Source: Eutrophocola sp964629325 | GTDB lineage: Bacteria; Pseudomonadota; Gammaproteobacteria; Pseudomonadales; Pseudohongiellaceae | Reading direction: 5' to 3' | Assembly: GCA_964629325.1 (NCBI GenBank) | Contig: CAZVSC010000001.1 | Span: 62,001 to 126,000, forward strand | DNA: 64,000 bases | Shown here: one piece after another, positions 17,633 to 26,955 of the stretch | How positions within the stretch are numbered: the stretch's first letter is position 1 | How the letters are laid out: every line of letters starts with the position of its first letter | Translations under genes and position numbers: made by a program | Notes under the pieces: generated by a model | What the model was told of the DNA's origin: nothing | Databases searched by the model: none | What the model saw: only the letters and a program-made list of their open reading frames with translations

Positions 17633-18670
17633 ATGAACGCGCAAGAGAAAAAGCCCATCGACTGGAAGAGCCTGGGTTTTGAATATACCCGGACCGACTA
17701 CCGTTTTGTCGCCCGCTGGCGCAAGGGTGAATGGTCTGTGGGTGAGCTGACCACGGACGAGATCATGCACATCCATGAAGGCTCTCCGGCGCTGCATTAT
17801 GCCCAGCAGTGCTTCGAAGGCATGAAAGCGCAGACTGCAGAAGACGGCCGCATCCTGTTGTTTCGCCCGGGGCTTAATTTCGAGCGTATGCGCAATACTG
17901 CTGAGCGCCTGTCCATGCCGGTCGTACCGGAAGAGCTGTTCCTGCGTGGTGTAAAAGAAGCCGTCAGGGCCAATGCGGCCTGGGTGCCGCCTTACGGCAG
18001 CGGCGCTTCCCTGTATATCCGGCCGCTGCTCATCGGGATCGGTGAGAATATGGGCCTGCGCCCGGCCAAGGAATACGAATTCCGGGTAATGGTTTCCCCG
18101 GTAGGACCCTATTACAAGAGCGGGGGGCTGTCTGTCATCAAGCTGGCGGTGTCGGATTTCGACCGTGCGGCGCCCCATGGCACCGGCGACGTCAAGGCCG
18201 GGGCCAACTATCCCGGCGGCCTGTATGCCACCCGCAAGGCCCAGGAGATGGGTGCCAATGAGGCGCTGTACCTGGATGCCGCACACAGGCGGTATATAGA
18301 AGAAGCAGGATCGGCGAACATTGTCATATACACGAACAACAATACCCTGATCACCCCGCAATCGGCTGCGATTCTGCCCAGCATCACGCGGCGCTCGATC
18401 ATGGATATCGCGGCCAAGGATCTGGGGCTGGCCACTGAAGAACGCCCCATAGACCTGCGTGCTGAAATCAACAGCTTCGCCGAGGTGGCGGCTTGTGGTA
18501 CTGCTGCAGTATTGTCACCGGTCGGCAAGATCTGGTTCGATGATGCCTGGCACAGTTTCTACGGCAATGGCGAGAAGGTCGGGCCGGTCATGCAGCAGTT
18601 GTATGACCTGCTGCGCCAGGTTCAGAGCGGTGAGAAGGCGGACACCTACGGCTGGACCGTGGAAGTCTGA
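17633..18670 (+). CDS. ilvE: Branched-chain amino acid aminotransferase (class IV, IlvE type II)
   Basis: A 345-residue PLP-dependent class IV aminotransferase that interconverts Leu, Ile or Val with their 2-oxo acids. The length and pattern (FEGMKAQ, YIRPLLIG, and YIEEAGSANIV) match the type II enzymes. The PLP lysine is Lys188 in GDVKAGANY. ATG 17633 is preferred; an in-frame TTG lies 6 bp upstream. It appears to be a single-gene unit with its own promoter. Confidence 0.93.
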   Translation: MNAQEKKPIDWKSLGFEYTRTDYRFVARWRKGEWSVGELTTDEIMHIHEGSPALHYAQQCFEGMKAQTAEDGRILLFRPGLNFERMRNTAERLSMPVVPEELFLRGVKEAVRANAAWVPPYGSGASLYIRPLLIGIGENMGLRPAKEYEFRVMVSPVGPYYKSGGLSVIKLAVSDFDRAAPHGTGDVKAGANYPGGLYATRKAQEMGANEALYLDAAHRRYIEEAGSANIVIYTNNNTLITPQSAAILPSITRRSIMDIAAKDLGLATEERPIDLRAEINSFAEVAACGTAAVLSPVGKIWFDDAWHSFYGNGEKVGPVMQQLYDLLRQVQSGEKADTYGWTVEV

Positions 18671-19105
18671 ACCGCTCCCGGCTCCGGGCCAAAAGTCACG
18701 GCAACACAGTCCGAGCCTCCTGATTAATCTACGATTTTCATCGTGCAGGCCCCGTAATTTCATTTCGTCGGATCGCCAGGATGAACCATGCCTGTGCATG
18801 CAGTTTGTGAGTTGCGCCATTAGCTACCTCTTCCTTTTTCCGGATTCCTCTGCTTTAATGCCGGCCTTTTTTGGCGGTCACACGGGAAATTATTCTCATC
18901 GTTGGTGATGATGTGTAAAAAACCCCGGTAAATACAGCGTATTTCGTACTGAAAAAGTGTACAGGACTGCAGAATCGACAAATATTTAATTGACGGCCCT
19001 TGACCCCGGCAGGACTTGTCATTAATTATGTCGCCTGTTTTTGCATTGACACGCAAGAATATTTTTTAACACATCACGCAAGACACACTCGATACTAAAG
19101 GCTTC
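18671..19105. other. 435-bp intergenic region between ilvE and topA
   Basis: No convincing coding sequence. The right half is AT-rich and holds a small inverted repeat (AAATAC/GTATTT, 18930-18944) and a TTGACA (19046-19051) with no good -10 at the right distance. It presumably contains the topA promoter; supercoiling control is possible but cannot be read here. Confidence 0.6.
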
Positions 19106-21772
19106 ATGAGCAAATCACTGGTTATTGTTGAGTCGCCCGCCAAGGCCAAGACTATTAACAAATATCTCGGCAATGACTTCATCGTGAAGTCTTCCGTGGG
19201 TCATATACGCGACCTGCCCACCAGTGGCTCCAACGGCACAGTGGATGCAAAGGCGCGCGCCAAGGCTGCTGCGGAAACCCGCAAAATGGATCCCGAGCAG
19301 AAACGCATACACAAGGCGAAAAAGGCCAGGGAACAACTGATCGCCCGCATGGGCATTGACCCCGAACATGGCTGGAAAGCCAATTACAAGATTCTGCCCG
19401 GTAAGGAAAAGGTCGTTAATGAGCTGAAAAAGTTCGCCAAGAATGCCGATGCCATATACCTGGCTACCGACCTTGACCGCGAGGGAGAAGCCATCGCCTG
19501 GCACCTGCGCGAGGCCATCGGCGGCGATGATTCCCGCTACAAACGTGTGGTCTTCAACGAGATCACCAAGAAGGCTATCACCGAGGCCTTTTCCCACCCC
19601 GGGGAAGTGGATATGAAGCATGTCCAGGCACAGCAGGCGCGCCGCTTTCTCGATCGCGTCGTAGGCTTCATGGTGTCCCCGCTGCTCTGGGCCAAAGTGG
19701 CAAGGGGGCTGTCCGCAGGCAGGGTGCAGTCTGTGGCCGTACGTCTGCTCGTGGAAAGGGAGCAGGAAATTCGTGCTTTCGTGCCCGAGGAATACTGGGA
19801 GCTTTATGCCAACCTGCTCACCGGTAAAATGCAGGGCAAGGACGACGTCGAGCCGCTGCGGTTCGAGGTGGCCAGGCACCGGAACAGCGAATTCAAGCCC
19901 AAGAACGAAGCCGATACGCGGGCGGCCATGGCAGAACTCGAGCCGGCGGCCTACGTGGTTGCCGATCGCGAGGACAAACCCACGTCCTCGAAACCGCGTG
20001 CCCCTTTTATTACCTCGACCCTGCAGCAGGCCGCCTCCACGCGCCTCGGCTTCAGCGTCAAAAAAACCATGACCATGGCACAGCGCCTGTATGAAGCCGG
20101 CTTCATCACCTACATGCGTACCGACTCCACCGCGCTCAGCAACGATGCCCTTGCCATGGCGCGGGATTTCATCAAGACAAATTTTGGTGACAGGTACCTG
20201 CCCGATTCTCCGAACCGCTATTCCAGCCGGGAAGGCGCCCAGGAAGCCCACGAAGCCATCCGGCCTTCGGACGTGGAGGTCCGCGAGAATTCATCGCGCC
20301 TCGACGGCCTCGATCGCGATGCGGTGCGCCTTTACAACCTGATCTGGCAGCAGTTTCTGGCGTGCCAGATGACCCCGGCCCGCTACAAAAGCTCAACCGT
20401 GAAGGTCAACGCCGCGGATTATGAACTGCGCATCAAGGGCCGCATCATGGAATTCGACGGCTATACCCGCGTGCTGCCGGCCAACAAGGACGGCGACGTG
20501 GAACTGCCGGACATGAAGGTGGGGGATACCCTTGCCCTGATAAACCTCGACCCCATGCAGCATTTCACCAAGCCGCCTCCCCGTTACACGGAAGCGAGTC
20601 TGGTGAAGGAACTGGAAAAGCGCGATATAGGCCGTCCTTCTACCTATGCATCGATTATCTCCACGATCCAGGACCGCGGTTACGTGAAGCTGGAGAATCG
20701 CCGCTTCTACGCGCAGAAGATGGGCGACATCGTCACCGACCGGCTGGTCGAGAATTTCGCCGACCTGATGGATTATGAATTCACCGCACGCATGGAAGAC
20801 AACCTTGACGATATAGCGCAGGGCAACAAGGAATGGCTGGAAGTTCTCAACAACTTCTATTCAGAGTTCACCAAGCAGTTGGAAGCAGCGCAGTCCGACG
20901 AAAACGGCATGCGTGAAAACAATCCCACGGAAACGGACATCAAGTGCCCGACCTGTGCACGGAACATGCAGATACGCACCGGTTCCACCGGCGTCTTCCT
21001 CGGCTGTTCCGGATACAACCTGCCGCCGAAAGAACGCTGCAAGACCACCATGAACCTGACGCCCGGCGACGAGGCGATCAGCGTGGATGCGGATGACGAA
21101 GCCGAGTCTCGTCTGCTGCTGCACAAGCACCGCTGCAAAATCTGCGATACCGCCATGGACTCCTACCTCATCGATGAAAATCGCAAGCTGCATGTATGCG
21201 GCAACAATCCCGGCTGTTCGGGCTTCGAGGTGGAAGAGGGCAAGTTCAAACTGAAAGGCTATGACGGCCCGATACTGGAATGCGACAAGTGCGGTGCCGA
21301 AATGCAGCTCAAGAACGGCCGTTTCGGCAAATACTTCGGCTGCACTGCCGCCGACTGCAAGAACACGCGCAAGTTGTTGCGCAACGGCGAGGCGGCGCCG
21401 CCCAAGATGGACCCCGTGCCAATGCCAGAACTCCAGTGCGAAAAAGTGGATGACACCTATGTATTGCGCGATGGTGCCGCAGGCCTCTTCCTGGCCGCCA
21501 GCCAATTCCCCAAGAACCGTGAAACCCGTGCTCCATTCGTGGAAGAATTGCTGCCGCACAAGGACGAGATAGATCCCAAGTATGCCTTCCTCATGAAAGC
21601 GCCGACAGAAGACCCCGACGGCAACAAGACCGTGGTGAAATTCAGCCGCAAGAACAAGGAGCAGTACGTGCAGAGCGAGGTCGACAAGAAGCCTACGGGC
21701 TGGAAGGCGTTCTACCGCAAGGGCCGCTGGGTGGAAGACGGCAAGGAAACCGCAAGCGCCAAGTCAGCCTGA
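19106..21772 (+). CDS. topA: DNA topoisomerase I
   Basis: An 888-residue type IA topoisomerase that relaxes negative supercoils. The Toprim domain begins SLVIVESPAKAKTI and has the acidic DLDREGEAIAW. The catalytic tyrosine is Tyr336 in FITYMRTDS. Three C-terminal zinc ribbons follow: CPTC with a later GCSGY, CKIC with CGNNPGC, and CDKC with GC...C. A basic tail follows. AAAGG lies 6 nt before ATG 19106. Probably cotranscribed with the MscS gene 24 bp downstream. Confidence 0.97.
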   Translation: MSKSLVIVESPAKAKTINKYLGNDFIVKSSVGHIRDLPTSGSNGTVDAKARAKAAAETRKMDPEQKRIHKAKKAREQLIARMGIDPEHGWKANYKILPGKEKVVNELKKFAKNADAIYLATDLDREGEAIAWHLREAIGGDDSRYKRVVFNEITKKAITEAFSHPGEVDMKHVQAQQARRFLDRVVGFMVSPLLWAKVARGLSAGRVQSVAVRLLVEREQEIRAFVPEEYWELYANLLTGKMQGKDDVEPLRFEVARHRNSEFKPKNEADTRAAMAELEPAAYVVADREDKPTSSKPRAPFITSTLQQAASTRLGFSVKKTMTMAQRLYEAGFITYMRTDSTALSNDALAMARDFIKTNFGDRYLPDSPNRYSSREGAQEAHEAIRPSDVEVRENSSRLDGLDRDAVRLYNLIWQQFLACQMTPARYKSSTVKVNAADYELRIKGRIMEFDGYTRVLPANKDGDVELPDMKVGDTLALINLDPMQHFTKPPPRYTEASLVKELEKRDIGRPSTYASIISTIQDRGYVKLENRRFYAQKMGDIVTDRLVENFADLMDYEFTARMEDNLDDIAQGNKEWLEVLNNFYSEFTKQLEAAQSDENGMRENNPTETDIKCPTCARNMQIRTGSTGVFLGCSGYNLPPKERCKTTMNLTPGDEAISVDADDEAESRLLLHKHRCKICDTAMDSYLIDENRKLHVCGNNPGCSGFEVEEGKFKLKGYDGPILECDKCGAEMQLKNGRFGKYFGCTAADCKNTRKLLRNGEAAPPKMDPVPMPELQCEKVDDTYVLRDGAAGLFLAASQFPKNRETRAPFVEELLPHKDEIDPKYAFLMKAPTEDPDGNKTVVKFSRKNKEQYVQSEVDKKPTGWKAFYRKGRWVEDGKETASAKSA

Positions 21773-21796
21773 ATTACCTGAGCCCGGCACCTGCCC

Positions 21797-22873
21797 ATGG
21801 ATGCATTGTTCACCTGGATAGAAGTCAACAACTGGATACTGCATGTATTCGGTGTGGTAGCCGCTACCGTATCCCTCAATTTCATTCTGAGACTGGTCCT
21901 GCGCCGCCTCATGGGCAAGGCGAAGGATTCCAGGAATGCCTGGGATGACGCCCTGGTCGAGGCCAGCAAACGGCCGCTACTGCTGTTCGTCTGGGTAATT
22001 GGCCTGTCCATAGCCGCGGAGATCGTCGAACAAGTCTCCAATAACGAGCTGTTCCAGTACACCACACTGGCGCGGCATATCGCGATCATCCTGCTGCTCA
22101 TGATGTTCCTGGTGAAGCTCATCCGCAACGTGGAAGAGAGCATCATCGCCAGGCGTGAGCTGAATGAAGTCGATGCGGACGAAGTTACCGTCAAGGTGAT
22201 CGGCCGCCTGCTGCGCATTTCGGTAATGATCACCGGCGCCCTGGTCATCCTGCAGACGCTCGGCATCAGTGTAAGTGGCGTGCTCGCGTTCGGTGGTATC
22301 GGCGGGATCGCCGTCGGTTTTGCCGCCAAGGATCTGCTGTCGAATTTCTTCGGCAGCCTGATGATTTACCTGGACAGGCCATTTTCCATCGGTGACTGGG
22401 TGCGTTCTCCTGACCGCGACATCGAAGGCACGGTGGAGGATATCGGCTGGCGGCTGACGAAAATCCGCACCTTCGACAAACGACCGCTATACATACCGAA
22501 CTCCATGTTCAATACCATCATCCTGGAAAACCCGTCACGAATGACCAATCGTCGCATCAACGAGACTTTTGGCCTGCGCTACTGCGATGCTGCCAAAATT
22601 CGACCAATCGTTGCAGCCGTGAAGGACATGCTGAAGCATCACCCGGAGATAGATACCGAAAAGACCCTGATCGTCAACTTCAACGCACTGGCGCCTTCCA
22701 GCCTCGATTTCTTCATCTATACCTTCACGAAAACAACCGAGTGGGTGAAATACCATGAAGTCAAACAGGATGTCCTGCTCAAAATCATCGATATCATCCA
22801 CAGCCACGATGCCGACATTGCCTTTCCCACGCGTACTCTCGACGGCCTGGATCAGCTTAAAACCGGGAATTGA
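21797..22873 (+). CDS. MscS-family mechanosensitive channel
   Basis: A 358-residue small-conductance channel protein with five hydrophobic helices (about 12-35, 55-75, 92-112, 130-155 and the pore helix 158-185). The glycine/alanine-rich pore helix reads VLAFGGIGGIAVGFAAKDLL. The beta domain contains FSIGDWV and GTVEDIGWR. Size and layout resemble YbdG/YnaI. It opens on membrane tension during osmotic downshock. A hairpin (22887-22909) follows the gene. Confidence 0.93.
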   Translation: MDALFTWIEVNNWILHVFGVVAATVSLNFILRLVLRRLMGKAKDSRNAWDDALVEASKRPLLLFVWVIGLSIAAEIVEQVSNNELFQYTTLARHIAIILLLMMFLVKLIRNVEESIIARRELNEVDADEVTVKVIGRLLRISVMITGALVILQTLGISVSGVLAFGGIGGIAVGFAAKDLLSNFFGSLMIYLDRPFSIGDWVRSPDRDIEGTVEDIGWRLTKIRTFDKRPLYIPNSMFNTIILENPSRMTNRRINETFGLRYCDAAKIRPIVAAVKDMLKHHPEIDTEKTLIVNFNALAPSSLDFFIYTFTKTTEWVKYHEVKQDVLLKIIDIIHSHDADIAFPTRTLDGLDQLKTGN

Positions 22874-22975
22874 TGCGCCCCCTGATAGGCGATACAGCGC
22901 TGTCCGCCTGCATTTGTTCCGGATCAAATCGATTGCGAATATTTTCCATATAATTTGCATAATTTTCCCCAAACT

Positions 22976-23000
22976 AATAATGTAAATTAAATACATTATT
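22976..23000. promoter_or_regulatory. Inverted repeat before the cytochrome-like gene
   Basis: AATAATGTA (22976-22984) and TACATTATT (22992-23000) form a perfect 9-bp inverted repeat with a 7-bp spacer, flanked by CCCCAAA and TTTGGG. It ends 16 bp before ATG 23017. A TATAAT (22949-22954) lies just upstream, so the repeat could be an operator or a leader hairpin covering the ribosome binding site. Confidence 0.5.
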
Positions 23001-23016
23001 TGGGACAAAACCGTCA

Positions 23017-24396
23017 ATGATGACAAGACAGACATTCTTTGTATTCACGTCAGGCCTCCTGGCAGCGCTGACCCTGTTGCCCGGGCCCGTTGCGGGCCAA
23101 TTTTCCAACAGCGACGAATACAGCATGATCGACTATGCATCGCCCGCCACGAAGAACCCCATAGCGAGGCTGCATGACGCTGTCGCATCAGGTGAAACAA
23201 CGCTGGACTACAAGCCAGGGGAAAGAGGCTATCTCGATTCACTGCTGGCTGCCCTCGATATCGACACCACCTCGCAGATGATGGTGTTTTCACCGACCAG
23301 CCTGCAGCACAAACTGATCTCGCCGGAACGACCGCGGGCAATATTTTTCAACGACACCACTTTCATCGGTTTCGTCCAGAACAGTAGCATCGTCGAAGTT
23401 ACCACCATAGACGATGACAAGGGGCTGGTGTTTTACACTTTCGACAACGTTCCGCAGGACACCAAATTGTTCGAACGGGCCGACCAGACCTGCCTTGTAT
23501 GCCATGACACCCAGGGCACAATGGGCGGCGGCGTCCCGATGCTCATGGCGCTGTCCTCCGTCTACAGCAGCCGCAATGTGCCTCTGAAGAATTATTCCGG
23601 CATCGGCAACGTCACCGACACGACCCCGCTGGTTGATCGGTGGGGCGGGTGGTATGTCACCGGGCGTCACGGGCTGCAGGCGCACCTGGGCAACATCCTG
23701 CTGGCCACTCCGGACGACCTGGACAACCTCGACGACTTCCGCATCTGGAATCTGGAAACCATGGCGGGCAGCAAATTCATGGATCCTTCCCCGTACCCGG
23801 AAAACACCAGTGATATCGTCGCGCTGCTGGTGCTGGAGCACCAGGTGACCGTGCAAAACCAGATTACCTATATCAAGTTCAAGGCGCCCGCCGTACTCAA
23901 GCGTCGTGAAATGCTGCATGAACTGGAAGCGCAGTCCTGGGCGGAGTTGTCTGAACCGGCCCAGCGCGCACTGACTCGCATGCTCGACAGACTCGTCCAA
24001 CAGCTGGTGTTCATCGATGCTGTTGATTACCAGTCATCGATTTCAGGGAATCCCGACTATGTCGAACAGTTCATGGCACGTGGACCGGTGGATGGAGAAG
24101 GGCGTTCGTTGCGGGAATTCGACCTGCGTAACCGCCTGATGCGCTATCCACTCAGCTACCTGGTTTACACGACCGATTTCAACTCCTTGCCCGTTTACGT
24201 GATGGACTATGTCTACGATCAGATGGATGCCTACCTGTCGGGTCGCATCGATTTTGACGGTCGTTCGCAGTACACACTGGCAGAGCGCCAGGCGGCCCTG
24301 GAAATACTCACAGCTACCCATCCCGGGTTCAGGTCTTACCTGGCCGCACGCGGGCCTGCCGGCATGAATACTGCCCAGCTCGGCAGCTTGCGGTAA
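23017..24396 (+). CDS. Exported protein with one c-type heme motif, function unknown
   Basis: A 459-residue protein with a signal peptide (cleavage near VAG-QF, residue 27). It has a single heme c motif CLVCH at 159-163, in the middle of the chain rather than at an end. The flanking text (IFFNDTTFIGFVQ, then WGGWYVTGRHG) has no domain I recognise. A distal heme ligand (Met in GGGVPMLM) is possible. It is probably a periplasmic electron-transfer or redox-enzyme subunit. It is followed by a membrane protein and a cytochrome-PQQ dehydrogenase on the same strand, so the three may form one respiratory module. Confidence 0.8.
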   Translation: MMTRQTFFVFTSGLLAALTLLPGPVAGQFSNSDEYSMIDYASPATKNPIARLHDAVASGETTLDYKPGERGYLDSLLAALDIDTTSQMMVFSPTSLQHKLISPERPRAIFFNDTTFIGFVQNSSIVEVTTIDDDKGLVFYTFDNVPQDTKLFERADQTCLVCHDTQGTMGGGVPMLMALSSVYSSRNVPLKNYSGIGNVTDTTPLVDRWGGWYVTGRHGLQAHLGNILLATPDDLDNLDDFRIWNLETMAGSKFMDPSPYPENTSDIVALLVLEHQVTVQNQITYIKFKAPAVLKRREMLHELEAQSWAELSEPAQRALTRMLDRLVQQLVFIDAVDYQSSISGNPDYVEQFMARGPVDGEGRSLREFDLRNRLMRYPLSYLVYTTDFNSLPVYVMDYVYDQMDAYLSGRIDFDGRSQYTLAERQAALEILTATHPGFRSYLAARGPAGMNTAQLGSLR

Positions 24397-24412
24397 TCCA
24401 CTACGCCCCGTG

Positions 24413-24418
24413 TATACT
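24413..24418 (+). promoter_or_regulatory. Possible -10 box before the membrane protein gene
   Basis: TATACT preceded by TG at 24411-24412, with a weak TTGCGG 19 bp further upstream. If real, the start of the next gene must be GTG 24455. Confidence 0.3.
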
Positions 24419-24454
24419 GTGGCGAACACCAGTATCGCCACGGTAGCCAGCAGC

Positions 24455-24970
24455 GTGAAGATTCACGGTTCACTTGCCATCGGCAATAAACAATACAAGG
24501 CCGGGGATGAGATACCCTGGACCTACGTGTATCCCTTTTTCCTGTTTCACATGGGCATTTTCGGCGCTTCCGGGTTCCTGATGGCCTATGCCGATGACCG
24601 CCCCGAAATCAGTTTTCTTTATGCCCATGGCGGCATCGCCATTCTCGTTTACACCATTTTTTACCTCGCCATGTTCGGTGTGGACGAGGTCAAATGGATG
24701 TTTCTCAACGCGCTGTTCGGTCTGCTTGGCCTCTATGCCCAGATCGGCTGGATACTGACCTGGTTCGGCCGTGATATCGGCGATTATCCGCTGCCAGTGC
24801 ACGTCACTCCGTTCCTGTACTTCACCCTGTACTCCTTCCTGGTGCGCCGGGCTGTACTGGACCTGACCAACAGTACGGAGGACCATGCCCGGAAGCAAAA
24901 AGTGGAAACCGGGTACATCGTCGTGACACTGGCCGTCAACCTCGGCTGCTTCCTGCTGCAAATGCTCTGA
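24455..24970 (+). CDS. Four-helix inner-membrane protein, function unknown
   Basis: A 171-residue protein with four or five hydrophobic helices (about 22-44, 52-73, 76-98, 105-125 and 150-170). It starts MKIHGSLAIGNKQYKAGDEI from GTG 24455; the same frame is open back to GTG 24410. I prefer the later start because it gives a typical soluble N-terminus and lies beyond a possible -10 box. No family recognised. Placed between two cytochrome c-type genes. Confidence 0.7.
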   Translation: MKIHGSLAIGNKQYKAGDEIPWTYVYPFFLFHMGIFGASGFLMAYADDRPEISFLYAHGGIAILVYTIFYLAMFGVDEVKWMFLNALFGLLGLYAQIGWILTWFGRDIGDYPLPVHVTPFLYFTLYSFLVRRAVLDLTNSTEDHARKQKVETGYIVVTLAVNLGCFLLQML

Positions 24971-25038
24971 TCGGGCTGGTGCGGAGGCCGAAGGCTCCTT
25001 ATACTTTGTGCAATACAGAATACCGGGGAAATTCCTGC

Positions 25039-26907
25039 ATGCGCCATACCCACCTTCGTATCATCCTGATTCCGGCCCTTTGCCTGGCCGCTGACCTGGC
25101 ATTTGCCCAGGACACCGTCATTCGTGCCGCGGCCAACGTCGATGGCGAGGCGCTCTACAATGAAACCTGTGCCGCCTGCCACAACATGCCCGAAGCAACG
25201 CGTTCGCCACCCCTGGAGACACTCAAGCGCATGGGGGCAAGAGCCGTCAGGTATGCTCTTACGCATGGGAAAATGAAAGTGCAGGCCGAGCCTTTGGGTG
25301 AGGCGGGCATCGACAGCGTGGTTGCTTTCCTGTCGGCTGCCGCGGAGACAGACAACAGCTGGATCACCGGCATGCAATGCCCGGCCGATCGCATGGATTT
25401 GGATACCGGGGCCGCCACCATCTGGACCCAGGGCTTCGATCGCAGGAACCGGCGCCACCTGACTACTGAGCAGGTCGGATTGACCACGCGTGACATGGGC
25501 AATCTGGAACTCGCCTGGTCGATGGCATTTCCGGGTACCGCCAATATGCGCTCGCAGCCCGCCGTCGTCGGCAACACCATGTATTACCCCATTGTCGATT
25601 CCGGCCAGTTGTTTGCCCTGGACATCGGCGCTGAGGCGCCGTGCGTGAAATGGGTGTACCAGCATGACATTCCGCTGCGCACCACGATCGGTTACCACAC
25701 ACTGGCCGACGGGCGGCCCGTACTGGTCTTTGCCGATGTCTCGGCCCACACCATCCTGATGGATGCCGTCACTACCGAGATTCTCTGGGACGCCAGCGTG
25801 CAGGCCACCAGTGTGTCCAATGTCACGGCCATGCCGGTGCTCTACGGTGACCGGGTATACGTACCCATCTCTTCGGGCGAGCTCCTGATGGGTGCAGCGC
25901 CGGATTACGAGTGCTGCACAAGCCATGGCGCCGTCGTGGCGCTCGACGTGGCTACCGGGGAGCGGGTGTGGGAATACCACACGATGGAAGAGGCGCGACC
26001 GACCACGATCAGCAGTGTTGGCACCCAGCAATGGGGACCATCCGGGGCGCCCATCTGGACTGCTGCCGCCGTCGATGAGGCCCGCGGCCTGTTATACGTC
26101 GGCACCGGTGAAAATACTTCTGCACCGGCCACCGACACCAGCGATGCCATCCTGGCGATCAGGCTCGAAGACGGCTCCCTGGCCTGGAAGTTCCAGGCCA
26201 CCGCCAATGACATTTTCCTGAGCGGGTGCACCCGTGAACCGGACGGCCCCAATTGTCCGCCGCCCGACAGCATCAACCGCGATGTGGATTTCGGTGCAGC
26301 CGTCATGCTCGCTACCCGCAGTGACGGCTCCGATATCGTCCTGGCGGGCCAGAAGAGTGGTGACGTCTGGGCGCTAGACCCGGACACCGGCGACCTGTTG
26401 TGGAATACCAGGGTCGGACCCGGCGGCGCCTCCGGCGGCATTCACTGGGGCATGGCTTTCGACGGCAATACCGTATTTGCCGCCAACAACATGACTACCG
26501 ATTCCACGGCAGACGGTGTCGACTCCGGCCTGTTCGCACTCGATGTCGATACCGGCAATATCACCTGGGAATACCATCACCAGCCGGACTGTTCCGGCAA
26601 TCGCCGTGAAAACCTGCGCAGTTGCGACAGCAACTGGGGCATGTCGGCTGCCACTCTTCTCGTGGACAGCGCCGTGGTCCAGGGCAGCAATGACGGTTTC
26701 GTGAAAGTGTTCGACAGCGGTACGGGCGAACCTATCTTCACCTTTGATACCGCACGCCCCTTTGAGACCATGAACGGGGTGCCGGGCAAGGGCGGCGCCA
26801 TCGACAACTTTTCCATCTGGGCCGCCAACGGGACGCTCTTTGTCCAGTCCGGGTACGGCCTGATGGGCGTGCCGGGAAATGTCCTGCTGGCATTCCGGCC
26901 GCGCTAG
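25039..26907 (+). CDS. Cytochrome c-PQQ beta-propeller dehydrogenase (polyvinyl-alcohol dehydrogenase-like)
   Basis: A 622-residue periplasmic protein with a signal peptide (cleavage near AFA-QD, residue 23). It has an N-terminal cytochrome c domain with heme motif CAACH (44-48) and a PQQ-type beta-propeller. Repeated blades of the form AxDxxTGxxxWxY are visible (VALDVATGERVWEY, ALDPDTGDLLW, ALDVDTGNITWEY). A vicinal Cys-Cys pair (DYECCTSHG) resembles the disulfide of quinoprotein dehydrogenases. Closest in plan to polyvinyl-alcohol dehydrogenase and related quinohemoproteins; the actual alcohol substrate is unknown. GGGGAAA precedes ATG 25039. Confidence 0.82.
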   Translation: MRHTHLRIILIPALCLAADLAFAQDTVIRAAANVDGEALYNETCAACHNMPEATRSPPLETLKRMGARAVRYALTHGKMKVQAEPLGEAGIDSVVAFLSAAAETDNSWITGMQCPADRMDLDTGAATIWTQGFDRRNRRHLTTEQVGLTTRDMGNLELAWSMAFPGTANMRSQPAVVGNTMYYPIVDSGQLFALDIGAEAPCVKWVYQHDIPLRTTIGYHTLADGRPVLVFADVSAHTILMDAVTTEILWDASVQATSVSNVTAMPVLYGDRVYVPISSGELLMGAAPDYECCTSHGAVVALDVATGERVWEYHTMEEARPTTISSVGTQQWGPSGAPIWTAAAVDEARGLLYVGTGENTSAPATDTSDAILAIRLEDGSLAWKFQATANDIFLSGCTREPDGPNCPPPDSINRDVDFGAAVMLATRSDGSDIVLAGQKSGDVWALDPDTGDLLWNTRVGPGGASGGIHWGMAFDGNTVFAANNMTTDSTADGVDSGLFALDVDTGNITWEYHHQPDCSGNRRENLRSCDSNWGMSAATLLVDSAVVQGSNDGFVKVFDSGTGEPIFTFDTARPFETMNGVPGKGGAIDNFSIWAANGTLFVQSGYGLMGVPGNVLLAFRPR

Positions 26908-26927
26908 TCTCAATACCAGAAACAAAA

Positions 26928-26953
26928 AACCGGGCAATGCCCGGTTTTTTTTT
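26928..26953. terminator. Bidirectional terminator
   Basis: AACCGGGC (26928-26935) and GCCCGGTT (26939-26946) with a 3-nt loop, A-rich on the left and nine Ts on the right. It separates the convergent PQQ dehydrogenase and aroG genes and can serve both. Confidence 0.85.
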
Positions 26954-26955
26954 GG

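Noticed and set aside
19115..20251. 378-codon open frame opposite topA
   Set aside because: It is the codon-bias shadow of topA; no recognisable protein.
24784..26031. 415-codon open frame opposite the PQQ dehydrogenase
   Set aside because: Antisense shadow; composition typical of reversed coding sequence.
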